35,013 nt of DNA from Prevotellaceae bacterium (GTDB lineage Bacteria > Bacteroidota > Bacteroidia > Bacteroidales > UBA932). The stretch spans positions 1 to 35,013 of the forward strand of contig JAISYZ010000195.1 in the NCBI GenBank assembly GCA_031269545.1, read 5' to 3'. Shown piece by piece: positions 23,067 through 32,773 of this stretch; within the stretch, counting starts at the first letter, position 1, and every line of letters starts with the position of its first letter. The notes below the pieces were generated by a model. That model saw nothing but the letters and a program-made list of their open reading frames with translations, had not been told where the DNA came from and did not search any database. The position numbers and the translations under genes are program-made.

Positions 23067-24538
23067 GTAGCGGATTGGGAGGATTGACTTGCGGATATAT
23101 TTTGGCAAAAAACGGCTACCGAGTAACGATTTTAGAAAAAAACGCGCAACTTGGCGGTTGTCTGCAATCCTTTGTACGCCGCGGAGTAAAGTTTGAAACA
23201 GGTATGCACTATATCGGCAGTATGGAAGAAGGACAATTGTTGCACCGTTTTTTCCAATATCTGAACTTGTTGTCGGATGTGAAACTTCATTCTCTCGACC
23301 GCAATGCTTACGACATCATTTCCATTGGCGGAGAGCGTTTTCCCTTTGCCAACGGCACGGAAAATTTTATTGAGCATTTGGCAAAATACTTTCCTGCTGA
23401 AAAAAGTAATTTGTGTCGATACTGGCAAATAATACAGGAAGCGACTGAAAGTTCACCACTGCACTCGTTGAAAACAACCAACGAGCCGATAATTTTCAAC
23501 CCGGCATACGTAAAACAGAGTTATGACAGTTTCCTCGATAGCATAACCGACAACGAACAGTTGCGTCTTGTGCTGGCTGGCAATCTGCCACTGTATGCAG
23601 GCGAACGTGGCAAAACGCCAATGTACATTTCGGCGTTCGTCAACGATTTTTATAATCGCAGCGCCTATCGCATTGTGGGTGGCAGTGAAACAATTGTACA
23701 ATCGTTGGTGCGTTCAATTCGTGCGATGGGTGGCGAAGTGCGGCAATCGGCGGAGGTAAGTAAAATTAATTGCGATGACCGACAGGCAATAAGTGTGTCG
23801 TTAAAGAACGATGAAATGATAGAAGGCGATTATTTTATATCAAATGTGCATCCTGCGCGAATGGTGGAAATGGTAAAAGGTAATCTTTTGCGTAAATCGT
23901 ATCGCGACAGAATTGTCAATTTGAATAATACCATTTCAAATTTTACGGTTTATATTGCTTTCAAAAAAGAATCCTTGCCTTATTTGAACAGCAATCTTTA
24001 TCATTACGAAACGCCAGCCGATGTGTGGCGCGGTAAAAGTTATTCGACAGAAACTTATCCAAGCAATTTTTTGTATATGCACTTATGTTCATCTGTAAAT
24101 CAGCAGTTTGCAGATGCCGCAGTGCTGATTACCTATATGAATTTCGAAGATGTGATGCAGTGGGCAGGTACAAAAGTTGGTCAGCGAGGTGCAGAGTATG
24201 AAGAATTTAAACGAAAAAAAGCGGAAAAATTGTTAGATATTTTAGAACGACAAATGCCCGGAACTCGGAAAAACATTGCTTATTACTATACATCTTCGCC
24301 GCTTACCTATTTAGACTACACAGGTACTGAATGCGGCTCAATGTATGGTGTGTTGCGCGATTGCAACGAATCTATACATTCACTCGTATCACAGCGTACG
24401 CGTATTCCTAATTTGTTTCAAACAGGGCAAAATGTTAATTCTCACGGTATTTTGGGTGTTATTATCGGATCAATTCTTACTTCGGGTGAACTTTTGGGTA
24501 TAAACAGCATTGTAGAACAAATAAAAAATGTTGATTAA
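23042..24538 (+). CDS. FAD-dependent oxidoreductase, phytoene desaturase/RetSat-like
   Basis: 498 aa. The N-terminal dinucleotide loop GSGLGGLTCG (9-18), Glu32 for the ribose of FAD and GGCLQSF (38-44) are typical of the CrtI-like amine-oxidase superfamily. Near the C-terminus, LFQTGQNVNSHGILGVIIGS closes the FAD site as in carotene isomerases and retinol saturases. The substrate is not deducible; with a conjugated polyene made by the same operon, a double-bond-modifying (desaturating, saturating or isomerising) step is a reasonable inference. The start lies within the last 25 bases of the exporter gene. An unlisted small frame begins 8 bases before its end. Confidence 0.85.
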   Translation: MDKHIIIIGSGLGGLTCGYILAKNGYRVTILEKNAQLGGCLQSFVRRGVKFETGMHYIGSMEEGQLLHRFFQYLNLLSDVKLHSLDRNAYDIISIGGERFPFANGTENFIEHLAKYFPAEKSNLCRYWQIIQEATESSPLHSLKTTNEPIIFNPAYVKQSYDSFLDSITDNEQLRLVLAGNLPLYAGERGKTPMYISAFVNDFYNRSAYRIVGGSETIVQSLVRSIRAMGGEVRQSAEVSKINCDDRQAISVSLKNDEMIEGDYFISNVHPARMVEMVKGNLLRKSYRDRIVNLNNTISNFTVYIAFKKESLPYLNSNLYHYETPADVWRGKSYSTETYPSNFLYMHLCSSVNQQFADAAVLITYMNFEDVMQWAGTKVGQRGAEYEEFKRKKAEKLLDILERQMPGTRKNIAYYYTSSPLTYLDYTGTECGSMYGVLRDCNESIHSLVSQRTRIPNLFQTGQNVNSHGILGVIIGSILTSGELLGINSIVEQIKNVD

Positions 24539-24707
24539 TATTGATAAACAAGATTATACTTCACACGGCATAAACTGTGAATCGTCAGTATTATGGATTG
24601 GCGGCGCTTCGGCTGGATTAGCAACAATACAGATTACGGAATACGAAACAACATCGGGAGATTTGTTTTTTTGTCATATACTCAGCAGTTTTTTGTACAT
24701 TTCGTAA
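24528..24707 (+). CDS. Small 59-aa ORF at the operon end, possibly a truncated gene
   Basis: ATG 24528 lies inside the last codons of the oxidoreductase gene (11-base overlap), the same coupled arrangement as elsewhere in the operon. The frame continues for 59 codons to TAA 24705-24707. Its first 50 residues (starting MLINIDKQDYTSHG, later VLWIGGASAGLATIQITEYE) have a protein-like composition. The last 34 bases overlap the 3' end of the opposing exonuclease gene. I do not recognise a family. It may be a genuine small protein or the surviving start of a larger last gene that was cut when the neighbouring region was joined. Confidence 0.4.
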   Translation: MLINIDKQDYTSHGINCESSVLWIGGASAGLATIQITEYETTSGDLFFCHILSSFLYIS

Positions 24708-25246
24708 CAAACCCATGCATCTGTTGCGGCATAGCGTTTTTGAGCGTTTGTATATTCATCTTTTTCCCAGTTCGACAAGCGTTGCGATTTTGATATTCTG
24801 AAACCGAGTACTATTGCGGTGATTTTTCTTAAACTGTTATCCATTATTCCAAATTTCTTTGTATATTCCTGTAAATCAACAAAACATGCTGGATTAAAAC
24901 GTTTCATCTTTTTTAATGCATACATGTCATCTGTCATTCCCGAACCCACTTTTATTACTTTTTTACTTTCGAAAATATCAATAATGTTTTTTTGAAGTCC
25001 TAAAATATCAACACGTACAAGAAATGCTTTATTATCTGTTGCAAATTGTAAAAGAGCGATATGTCGTTTCGAACCTTTTATGAATCGCGGTCGCGCTTCG
25101 GCATCAAATCCTATATACGGTTGATCTTGCAAATATTCGATTGCTTTATCAAGTTTCGTCTGACTGTCAACAACGATTATTTCGCCATCGAACGAACGAC
25201 ATTCAAGTAAATTTACTTCTTCATTTTTTATATTTTCAATAAACAT
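24674..25246 (-). CDS. RNase D-like 3'-5' exonuclease (DEDDy)
   Basis: 190-aa DNA/RNA exonuclease domain protein of the RNase D/WRN type. Exo I is IGFDAEARP with the Asp and Glu that bind metal; exo II lies around VGSGMTDDMYAL; exo III is YAATDAWVCYEMY, the Yx3D form. Family proteins of this size in Bacteroidota consist of this single domain. The substrate is unknown. It is convergent with the biosynthetic operon and overlaps the small ORF at its end. Confidence 0.88.
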   Translation of the reverse strand: MFIENIKNEEVNLLECRSFDGEIIVVDSQTKLDKAIEYLQDQPYIGFDAEARPRFIKGSKRHIALLQFATDNKAFLVRVDILGLQKNIIDIFESKKVIKVGSGMTDDMYALKKMKRFNPACFVDLQEYTKKFGIMDNSLRKITAIVLGFRISKSQRLSNWEKDEYTNAQKRYAATDAWVCYEMYKKLLSI

Positions 25247-25263
25247 TTAACGTATATTTTATG

Positions 25264-25271
25264 CAAAAATA
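25264..25271 (-). promoter_or_regulatory. Candidate -7 element of the exonuclease promoter
   Basis: Minus-strand TATTTTTG fits TAnnTTTG and lies about 18 bases upstream of the exonuclease start. No convincing -33 element at the standard spacing, so support is limited. Confidence 0.35.
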
Positions 25272-25436
25272 CTAAAAAAAGCATAATAGAGTTTGATAAC
25301 TTTTAAAAATTCTAAAGAAATATATAATTCATACATATAGTCTGTTATTTGCTGAAAAATAATTGAACATGTGAATATTATACAAACTGCGATTTTTGAA
25401 TTATAAAAAAATATCTAAAAATTTGATATTTATTAA

Positions 25437-25466
25437 TTGTAATGTGTTCAAAAAATATTAACTTTG
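25437..25466 (+). promoter_or_regulatory. recJ promoter
   Basis: TTG at 25437-25439 and TAACTTTG at 25459-25466 are 19 bases apart, an exact Bacteroidota promoter arrangement. Because transcription would start near 25472, a translation start at 25464 is excluded and ATG 25518 is favoured. Confidence 0.7.
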
Positions 25467-25517
25467 CGAAATTTGTTTCGACAATTATATTCACTCGAAA
25501 CCTTATTTTATTTGCAG

Positions 25518-27248
25518 ATGAGTGTAGAAAAAAAATGGATATTGCCTGTTGCCGCTGATTCTGAAAAAATCAACAGTCTGGCAACGGCTCTTGGCGTTGA
25601 CTGGACGCTTGCTCAATTATTGGTGCAACGCGAAATTTATACTTTTGAACAGGCTAAATTTTTCTTTCGTCCTCAACTTGAAAATCTGCATGATCCATTC
25701 CTTATGAAAGATATGCAACATGCAGTTAACCGCATAAATCAAGCGATTGCAAATGATGAACACATTATGGTTTATGGCGATTATGATGTAGATGGAACAA
25801 CAGCCGTTGCTTTGGTGTATTCATTTATTCATAAAATTCATGCAAATATTTCATATTATATTCCCGACAGATACGATGAAGGTTATGGAATATCGACCAA
25901 AGGCATAGATCATGCAAAAGAAAACAACGTAAAACTCATAATCGCCCTTGACTGCGGAATAAAAGCAAATGAAAAAATAAATTATGCAAAGCAATCGGGA
26001 ATAGATTTTATTATCTGCGATCATCATCTTCCGGGCGATGATATTCCGAAAGCCGTTGCAGTATTGGATGCTAAACGTTACGACTGCGAATATCCGTTTA
26101 AAGAACTTTCGGGATGCGGAGTAGGATTTAAATTAATTCAGGCATTGGGAAAAGAAAATAATATTCCATTCGAAAATATTGAAAAATACCTTGATCTTGT
26201 TGCAGTCAGTATTGCAGCCGATATTGTTCCCGTTGTCGGCGAAAACAGAATTTTGGCTTTTTACGGATTGAAACGTCTGAACGAAAATCCACGCAACGGA
26301 TTGCTGGCAATAATAAAACTTTCGGGACTTGAAAATCATCAAATATCACTTGACGATATTGTATTTAAAATAGGACCTCGAATAAACGCCGCAGGACGAA
26401 TGGAACAAGGTCGCAGCGCTGTTGATTTGCTTATTGCTGACGATAACGAATCAGCTATCGAACAGGCTACATCCATAAATTCGGTGAACAACGAACGTAA
26501 AAATGTTGACAGAGCAATTACTCTCGAAGCCATTGAAATGGTAAAATCGACTGATGAAAACAAGAAAACCACTGTCGTTTACAATCCAAACTGGCACAAA
26601 GGAGTTGTCGGAATTGTTGCATCGCGACTGATAGAATCGTTTTATCGTCCGACTATTGTGCTTACAAAATCAAACGGACTGATTTCGGGTTCGGCTCGCA
26701 GTATTCCCGGCTTTGATTTGCATCAGGCAGTTGAAGCGTGTTCCGATTTACTCGAAACTTTCGGCGGACACACTTACGCCGCAGGAATGACACTGAAAGA
26801 AGAAAATCTGGAACAATTTAAATATCGATTCGAAAAATATGTAAACGACAATATCGACGAATCTATAATGACACCACAAGTTTCGATTGATGCACATTTG
26901 GATTTCAAACAGATAACTCCTAAATTTTTCAGAATACTCAACCAGTTTCAACCATTTGGACCCGGAAACATGTCGCCCGTTTTTCTTACTCAAAATGTTT
27001 ACGACAACGGTAACAGTCGAAAAGTAGGACAATTCGGCGAACATGTAAAACTTGAGATAATTCAGGAAGAGGAGCCGTATCGTCCGTTTCATGGAATTGC
27101 ATTTAATCTGTCGGAGCATTTCAATTTTATAAAAGGCGGAAATCCGATTGATATGTGTTATTCGATTGCCGAAAATTATTATCGAGGAGTTGCAAATATA
27201 CAACTGCGTGTGAAAGATGTGAAATGCAAGGAAATTGACTTTTTATAA
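25518..27248 (+). CDS. recJ: Single-stranded-DNA-specific exonuclease RecJ
   Basis: 5'-3' single-strand DNA exonuclease used in recombination and mismatch repair. It is 576 aa, the usual length. DHH-family motifs are all present: DYDVDG (88-93), ALDCG with Asp145, CDHHLPGDD with DHH at 168-170, GPRINAAGRM, and the DHHA1 part with KGVVGIVASRL, GSARSIPGFDL and FGGHTYAAGM. The C-terminal OB-like domain (QPFGPGNMSPVF onward) is complete. I use ATG 25518 (MSVEKKWILP) because the longer frame would begin inside the promoter. The prenyltransferase gene follows after 22 bases, so both may be co-transcribed. Confidence 0.95.
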   Translation: MSVEKKWILPVAADSEKINSLATALGVDWTLAQLLVQREIYTFEQAKFFFRPQLENLHDPFLMKDMQHAVNRINQAIANDEHIMVYGDYDVDGTTAVALVYSFIHKIHANISYYIPDRYDEGYGISTKGIDHAKENNVKLIIALDCGIKANEKINYAKQSGIDFIICDHHLPGDDIPKAVAVLDAKRYDCEYPFKELSGCGVGFKLIQALGKENNIPFENIEKYLDLVAVSIAADIVPVVGENRILAFYGLKRLNENPRNGLLAIIKLSGLENHQISLDDIVFKIGPRINAAGRMEQGRSAVDLLIADDNESAIEQATSINSVNNERKNVDRAITLEAIEMVKSTDENKKTTVVYNPNWHKGVVGIVASRLIESFYRPTIVLTKSNGLISGSARSIPGFDLHQAVEACSDLLETFGGHTYAAGMTLKEENLEQFKYRFEKYVNDNIDESIMTPQVSIDAHLDFKQITPKFFRILNQFQPFGPGNMSPVFLTQNVYDNGNSRKVGQFGEHVKLEIIQEEEPYRPFHGIAFNLSEHFNFIKGGNPIDMCYSIAENYYRGVANIQLRVKDVKCKEIDFL

Positions 27249-27270
27249 CGTATAATGTTTGCCAGATTAG

Positions 27271-28146
27271 ATGAAAGCAGATAAATTTAAAAACTACATA
27301 TCGCTTGTGAAATTTGAACATACGGTTTTTGCATTGCCCTTTGCCTGCATTGGATTTTTTTTAGGATATTATGAAAACAGCGAATTATCGTTTGATTGGA
27401 TTTTGCTTTTGAAAATGTTGCTTTGCATGGTTTTTGCACGCAATGCTGCAATGAGTTTCAACCGTTATGCCGACCGTAAAATTGATGAAAAAAATCCGCG
27501 TACTGCAAAACGTGAAATTCCTGCAAAAATAATTTCGCCAACAGCTGCATTGATTTTCGTTGTTATAAACTGCATATTATTTTCGACAACAGCATTTCTT
27601 ATCAACAATCTTGCATTTTATTTGTCGCCGCTTGCGCTTTTTGTTGTACTCGTTTACAGCTATACAAAACGCTTTACGGCGATTTGTCATTTTGTTCTCG
27701 GAGCGGCGCTTGCAATAGCACCTGCTGGCGCATATATTGCCGTTTGCGGAAACGTAAGCATGACGCCGATATTGCTTTCTGCAACAGTTTTATTGTGGAC
27801 GGCTGGCTTCGACATAATATACGCTTTGCAGGATGAAAAATTTGATAAAAGTCAATCGTTGAAGTCGATACCTGTATCATTAGGTTGCAAAAATGCAATG
27901 ATATTTTCTTCGATTTTACATTTTTTTGTAATAATTTTACTTATTATAATTCGTTATTACAACAACTTCGGAATTTTTTACATCTCGGGTTCTGTAATAT
28001 TTTCAATTATGCTGATATATCAACATTTAATAATAAAACCGAGCGATTTGCGAAGAATAAATGCAGCATTTTTTACAACAAACGGAATAGCAAGCGTTGT
28101 TTTCGGAATATTTTTCATTATTGAATTATTCAATACTCCATTATAA
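27271..28146 (+). CDS. ubiA: UbiA-family prenyltransferase (menaquinone pathway likely)
   Basis: 291-aa inner-membrane prenyltransferase with about 8-9 helices. First Asp-rich motif: Asn64, Asp68 and Asp72 in NRYADRKIDEKNPRTAKREIP. Second motif: Asp188 and Asp192 in YALQDEKFD. These bind the prenyl diphosphate through magnesium. Annotation pipelines usually call this subgroup UbiA (4-hydroxybenzoate polyprenyltransferase), but Bacteroidota make menaquinone, and this subgroup may be the MqnP enzyme of the futalosine route. The aromatic acceptor cannot be decided from sequence. It lies 22 bases after recJ and is convergent with tamB. Confidence 0.88.
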   Translation: MKADKFKNYISLVKFEHTVFALPFACIGFFLGYYENSELSFDWILLLKMLLCMVFARNAAMSFNRYADRKIDEKNPRTAKREIPAKIISPTAALIFVVINCILFSTTAFLINNLAFYLSPLALFVVLVYSYTKRFTAICHFVLGAALAIAPAGAYIAVCGNVSMTPILLSATVLLWTAGFDIIYALQDEKFDKSQSLKSIPVSLGCKNAMIFSSILHFFVIILLIIIRYYNNFGIFYISGSVIFSIMLIYQHLIIKPSDLRRINAAFFTTNGIASVVFGIFFIIELFNTPL

Positions 28147-28187
28147 AAGTTCACTTATTCATACCAATTAACACCAATTCTCTTTCA

Positions 28188-31100
28188 CTATCTTTTTTGA
28201 GGAATTGTATCCGTGTTGTTCAATTTTATTTCAAATTCGTTTGGATTTCTCTGAACATTATTTATGGAGTCTTGAATATTTTCTCGTCTTTGGCGAATTC
28301 GTTCGCGGCGCTGACGCAACTGTTTAGGACGGAATATTGAATTCCACAATTCTTTCCATGTATTAAATCCGCCCTGATACGAAATTCGTCCTCCCTGTCG
28401 GCTTGTTTCGGTATCGTCAGTATATTCGTCGGTCGAATGACTGAATACTTTTAATTTCCATGTTCCTGGATTATTTAATTTTATATCTATATCAAAATTT
28501 CCTGCAATGTCGCTTGTAGATGTTCGCGGCGCACTGCCGACATTTCCGGTAATTTCAACTCTGTCTTCAAACATTTTAACCGATGCATGTGCATCAAATT
28601 CGGTTTCGGCTGAAGCGTTTCCTGTACGAATATCAACTCCGATATCAACCGGTACTTTAAGCGAGGCGAGCCATGCGCTTAATTGGTTAGATAAAATTTC
28701 CGAAAGATTTGATGTTATGCTTATAGTGTTTCCCATCTGTTCTTCGGGTATAAAATTTCCGAATGCAAGCAAAAACGAAAACTGTTTCCATAATTTTTCG
28801 TCGGTATCCAGCATTGATTGAGCGCGCGCTTTTGTATCAACATCTATATTTTGAATATCAATAACAGGTTTTATCTTGAAATTAGAAATATTGCCTGTGA
28901 GTTGCACTCTGCATATAACAGGATATTTGGCATTGCTTATAGTCGTATCGGACAAAAGATTACGCAACGACAAACGCAAAGGACGTACATAGTCGGCAGT
29001 AATATCTATTGTCGTTTTGTTCATGTCGCCGTTGAAATTTATTTGACTGCCACTGTTTATTGCAAATTCTTTTGATAAGAAATTCAGCATTGGAAGCGTC
29101 CACTTGAAGTTACCGTTTTCAATTGTATAGTTCCCATATAATTTGAATTTTTCTTCGCTTGGATTTACGCTCATTTGTAGAGTTCCCGAACCTGTTCCTG
29201 TTATTGCATCTCCAAAATTTTCGTCAAGTACGATTTGAATTTCCGCATTTTTATTCATTGTAAGTGCAAGAGATATGTCGAGTGCCGACTTTGTTACATT
29301 TGTTTCTTTATTTTGTTTGATTTGAGCCATAAACTTTTCTTCATCGCTCAATTCATTAATAGAATCGTATGTTTCGAAAGTAAGAAGCGTTTTTTCAGAT
29401 ATGCTTGCCGAATTAATAGGAATAACAATTTTCGTATTTTTTTCTGGTGCAATATTTATATTAAAATTTAAATCTTCCAATTTCCCCTTCATGCGTATAA
29501 GCCCTGATATATAGGCTTTCCCGTGAAATTCATCATTGTCGTTTTTAGTTGTGTTCAGTCCTGATAATTTATCGGCATTAACATTTATGTCGAAAAGAAA
29601 ATCTCTCAAATATTTATGATTTACGGCAATATTCAAACGTCCTTTATTGTTTTGCATGTCGAGCAATATTGCGTTTTGGATTTTAATTGCATTTTCTGAA
29701 AAGTTTATCGGCGCTGAAACTCGATAATGCGTTTTCAAAAAATCGACAGTAAATCCTGCGTTGTCGAGATTAGCATTGCCGAGCAAACTTAATTTTCCAC
29801 CTGTTCCTTTCAAATGCAAAGTTCCCGATAAGTATCCTTCTATTTCGTTCAATTCGCTGTTTATAAGCGGCTCTACCATTTTTAATTCAAATTTTTTAGC
29901 ATCAAACGTCAAATCATAATAACCTTGCTTGGGTGTGTACGAACCGCTAACTTTAAGTTTTTCATCGCCGTTTTTTGTAATTTGTGATGAAAATCTCATG
30001 TTTTTTGTTTTTTCTTCCCAAAAACTTCGTATAGATATTTTTCCTAATAGCCAATTGTTTGCGCGAATATCTGTTGTTCTTATATCGGCAAAAAACATTG
30101 TATTTCCTTCTAAATTGGCAATTCGTGCATTACCAAAAATATGTCCTTCAAATTGATAACCTTCAGACTCGAATATCGGATTGAAATTCGCTATGTCGAA
30201 TCTTGTCAATTGAAAACTCATTGAAGTATTTGGCAAAGTTGAGTATATTCCGTCTATATAAACACGTTGCGAGTCGCTTACCGCATCAAATTTCGATACT
30301 TCAATATAATCTTTTTTAATCTTCATATCGTCCATTGCAAAATTCCAAACCGTATTGTTGATTATCATTTGCGATGAATCTATTTTGAAGCGATAATAAA
30401 TTTGTTCGTCATCATCTTTCAATATTTGCGTTTGTACATTTATATTTCCCTTGTTTATGCTTTCTGTTTTGTTATTATAATTTATTGTGGCTGATATTTC
30501 ATTATTACTGATATTTCCATCCAAAAATATTTTTTTGAAATTAAAACCTTCGACAGTCATTTCTTCGCAATTCGCATCAAATACGACATTAGAATCAATA
30601 ACGCTGTTAAAATTAATGTTTTTAATCATGGTTTCGCCAAAACCAATAAAACCTGATTTCACATCAATCCTTGTTTTATCGTTTATTTTAAGATTTGCAG
30701 TAGTATTTTCGGCGATAAAAAGTTCAGGATGTATAATTCGCGCAAGATTTTTTATCTTTTTTACTTCAATATCAAATTTATAGTTCCCGCCTTTACTGCA
30801 AGTTACATCTTCGCAAATATTTGGAATATATTTTGAAATTATATGTTTGGCATTGCATATAAAATGCTCGAAACTTGCATTACCACTGTATTTTGCATCA
30901 AAATATGATGATTCTAATGAAATTGTGTTATTGCTTCCTGTCTGGTTTGCTTTCAAATATATTTCCTTTATATCAATTACTTCGCGGGAATCTTTATATT
31001 TTGCATCCTGCAATCTCAGCGTTCCGTTGAAATTAATGTTTTTTCCTGACAAATCGGCAACAATTTTTCCTGAAAATACAGATATTGTATCATCGGTTTT

Positions 31101-32738
31101 TATTTTCAGTTTATATAAATCGGCATGATCTACGTTTACCGTAAACACAAAACGATAATCATCTTTTTCAGTTTTATTCATATTGACATTTCCTGAAAAG
31201 TCAAATTTCAGGTTCTCGTCATTGCTTGTCAGTTTTCCGTTGAAAGCGTTGTTAGATAATGTCCCGATAATATCAATATCATTATAAACACGATCATTGA
31301 AAGTCAAATTTGATACTTTACCATCTGCATACAAATTAAATTCTCCATTTACAGGTTTTTTACCTAATACGTTATTGATATGCAACGATGCATTTTTGAC
31401 ATCTTCAATTCCCAAAAGTTTTCCCAGATCAAAATTCGCCAATATCAAATCGCCATTGAAATCAAAGTCGTTTTCGGCAGATGAAAAATTAAAATTCGTA
31501 TTGGTCTCTATCTTTCCGAGATTTGTATTTAACAAACCTTTTGCCAAAAAGTTGTTATAATTTCCAAACAGTTTACCCGAAAAATTAATATTTGTGAACG
31601 GTTCAAATTCCTTTCCCAATGCATCTTCATTTGTATGAGTAATTTGTTTAAGCGTAGTATTTATATCTTTTATATTTGTAGATACCGTTAAATTATCGCA
31701 GATAAAGACAGTTGAATCAATTTCGGGCAATCCTTTAAACGAAAAATTACCTTTAATACTTGTAAACCCTGTTGCGCTTAATATGTTAAAATTTTCGGTA
31801 TGCATATCGGCAACAGTTCCATCTACCTTGCCGTGTGGAAAAACTATAATATTGCTGCTTGCCAAATCGTGAGCAAAAAAACCTATCGTTTTAAAAGCCA
31901 AATATCCGCCTGCGATATTGGCTTCCATACGGACGCGGTTAAGATAATCGTCGATATCATCGCTGCCGTCAGGAAAATTCATTGCAAAATAATCAAATTT
32001 CAAATACGTATAATCATCAATTATCGAAAGTTCAGGCAAATAAGCCCTGTGTGAACACACATAAGATTTTTCTCCTGTCGAAATTTCTATAAGATGAAAG
32101 CCCGATTTTTCGCGAAATCCAAGACGCGAAATGTTAAAAAACACAGTATCCGCAACTATTTTTATGTTGTTTGCAACAAGATTTATGCTGTCGATTCTTA
32201 AATTCGAAAAATTAATTTGCGAAGGAATTGCCTCGTCCGTATCATCTCTATCTTGCAGCGAAAAACTGAAATTACTCAATTCCAACTTTTTAGTTGACAG
32301 CGAAAAGCCTTCGCTTTTTTCAACGCTGCTTGTGTCGCTGCTTGACAGACGCGCTAATAATTTATCCAGATTAAGCGTATCGTTGGTTGTGATTAAATTA
32401 AACTGTCCGTTAGAAAGTTTTATCGAACTGAGATTTATTTTTTTTCCTGTAAACCAAATGTTTGCAAGACTTGCTTCCACTTCGGCTATGCTCACAAGCG
32501 TATCGCCTTCGGTGTCTTCTATATATAAATCATCCAATACAAGACTTTTAAAAAATTTGTAGTTTACCGATTTTATGCTTACTTTCGTTTTTGTTATTTG
32601 CGATATTTCACTCGTTATTTTTTGAATAATATATGTTTGAACAGCCGGAAGTTTAAGCATAAAATACGCTGTCAGAGGTAATAAAATTACCAGTAACAAC
32701 AGTATTTGTAATATTCCTTTTATCGTTTTAAACAGCAT
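28188..32738 (-). CDS. tamB: TamB/DUF490-family inner-membrane-anchored translocation protein
   Basis: 1516 aa. An N-terminal membrane anchor (GILQILLLLVILLPLTAYFM) is followed by a very long beta-rich region of repeated strands, as in AsmA/TamB bridge proteins that span the periplasm and carry phospholipids or assist outer-membrane protein insertion. The C-terminal DUF490 domain is recognisable in YPVICRVQLTGNISNFKIKP, then RAQSMLDTDEKLWKQFSFLL, then ISNLSEILSNQLSAWL. After it comes a basic coiled tail rich in Arg/Gln (RQRRERIRQRREN). Length is normal for Bacteroidota members. It is divergent from tsaD, an arrangement I recall as common in this phylum. Confidence 0.92.
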   Translation of the reverse strand: MLFKTIKGILQILLLLVILLPLTAYFMLKLPAVQTYIIQKITSEISQITKTKVSIKSVNYKFFKSLVLDDLYIEDTEGDTLVSIAEVEASLANIWFTGKKINLSSIKLSNGQFNLITTNDTLNLDKLLARLSSSDTSSVEKSEGFSLSTKKLELSNFSFSLQDRDDTDEAIPSQINFSNLRIDSINLVANNIKIVADTVFFNISRLGFREKSGFHLIEISTGEKSYVCSHRAYLPELSIIDDYTYLKFDYFAMNFPDGSDDIDDYLNRVRMEANIAGGYLAFKTIGFFAHDLASSNIIVFPHGKVDGTVADMHTENFNILSATGFTSIKGNFSFKGLPEIDSTVFICDNLTVSTNIKDINTTLKQITHTNEDALGKEFEPFTNINFSGKLFGNYNNFLAKGLLNTNLGKIETNTNFNFSSAENDFDFNGDLILANFDLGKLLGIEDVKNASLHINNVLGKKPVNGEFNLYADGKVSNLTFNDRVYNDIDIIGTLSNNAFNGKLTSNDENLKFDFSGNVNMNKTEKDDYRFVFTVNVDHADLYKLKIKTDDTISVFSGKIVADLSGKNINFNGTLRLQDAKYKDSREVIDIKEIYLKANQTGSNNTISLESSYFDAKYSGNASFEHFICNAKHIISKYIPNICEDVTCSKGGNYKFDIEVKKIKNLARIIHPELFIAENTTANLKINDKTRIDVKSGFIGFGETMIKNINFNSVIDSNVVFDANCEEMTVEGFNFKKIFLDGNISNNEISATINYNNKTESINKGNINVQTQILKDDDEQIYYRFKIDSSQMIINNTVWNFAMDDMKIKKDYIEVSKFDAVSDSQRVYIDGIYSTLPNTSMSFQLTRFDIANFNPIFESEGYQFEGHIFGNARIANLEGNTMFFADIRTTDIRANNWLLGKISIRSFWEEKTKNMRFSSQITKNGDEKLKVSGSYTPKQGYYDLTFDAKKFELKMVEPLINSELNEIEGYLSGTLHLKGTGGKLSLLGNANLDNAGFTVDFLKTHYRVSAPINFSENAIKIQNAILLDMQNNKGRLNIAVNHKYLRDFLFDINVNADKLSGLNTTKNDNDEFHGKAYISGLIRMKGKLEDLNFNINIAPEKNTKIVIPINSASISEKTLLTFETYDSINELSDEEKFMAQIKQNKETNVTKSALDISLALTMNKNAEIQIVLDENFGDAITGTGSGTLQMSVNPSEEKFKLYGNYTIENGNFKWTLPMLNFLSKEFAINSGSQINFNGDMNKTTIDITADYVRPLRLSLRNLLSDTTISNAKYPVICRVQLTGNISNFKIKPVIDIQNIDVDTKARAQSMLDTDEKLWKQFSFLLAFGNFIPEEQMGNTISITSNLSEILSNQLSAWLASLKVPVDIGVDIRTGNASAETEFDAHASVKMFEDRVEITGNVGSAPRTSTSDIAGNFDIDIKLNNPGTWKLKVFSHSTDEYTDDTETSRQGGRISYQGGFNTWKELWNSIFRPKQLRQRRERIRQRRENIQDSINNVQRNPNEFEIKLNNTDTIPQKR

Positions 32739-32773
32739 TTATACAGATATATTCTGCAAAAAAAACGAAAAAA

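Noticed and set aside
5160-24538. Flexirubin/dialkylresorcinol cluster
   Set aside because: No FabH-like DarB ketosynthase III and no DarA-type gene is present in the window; all condensing enzymes are of FabB/FabF type.
24560-24581. TTCACA...TGTGAA inverted repeat as operator or operon terminator
   Set aside because: Only six pairs, no T run after it, and it lies inside the possible small ORF.
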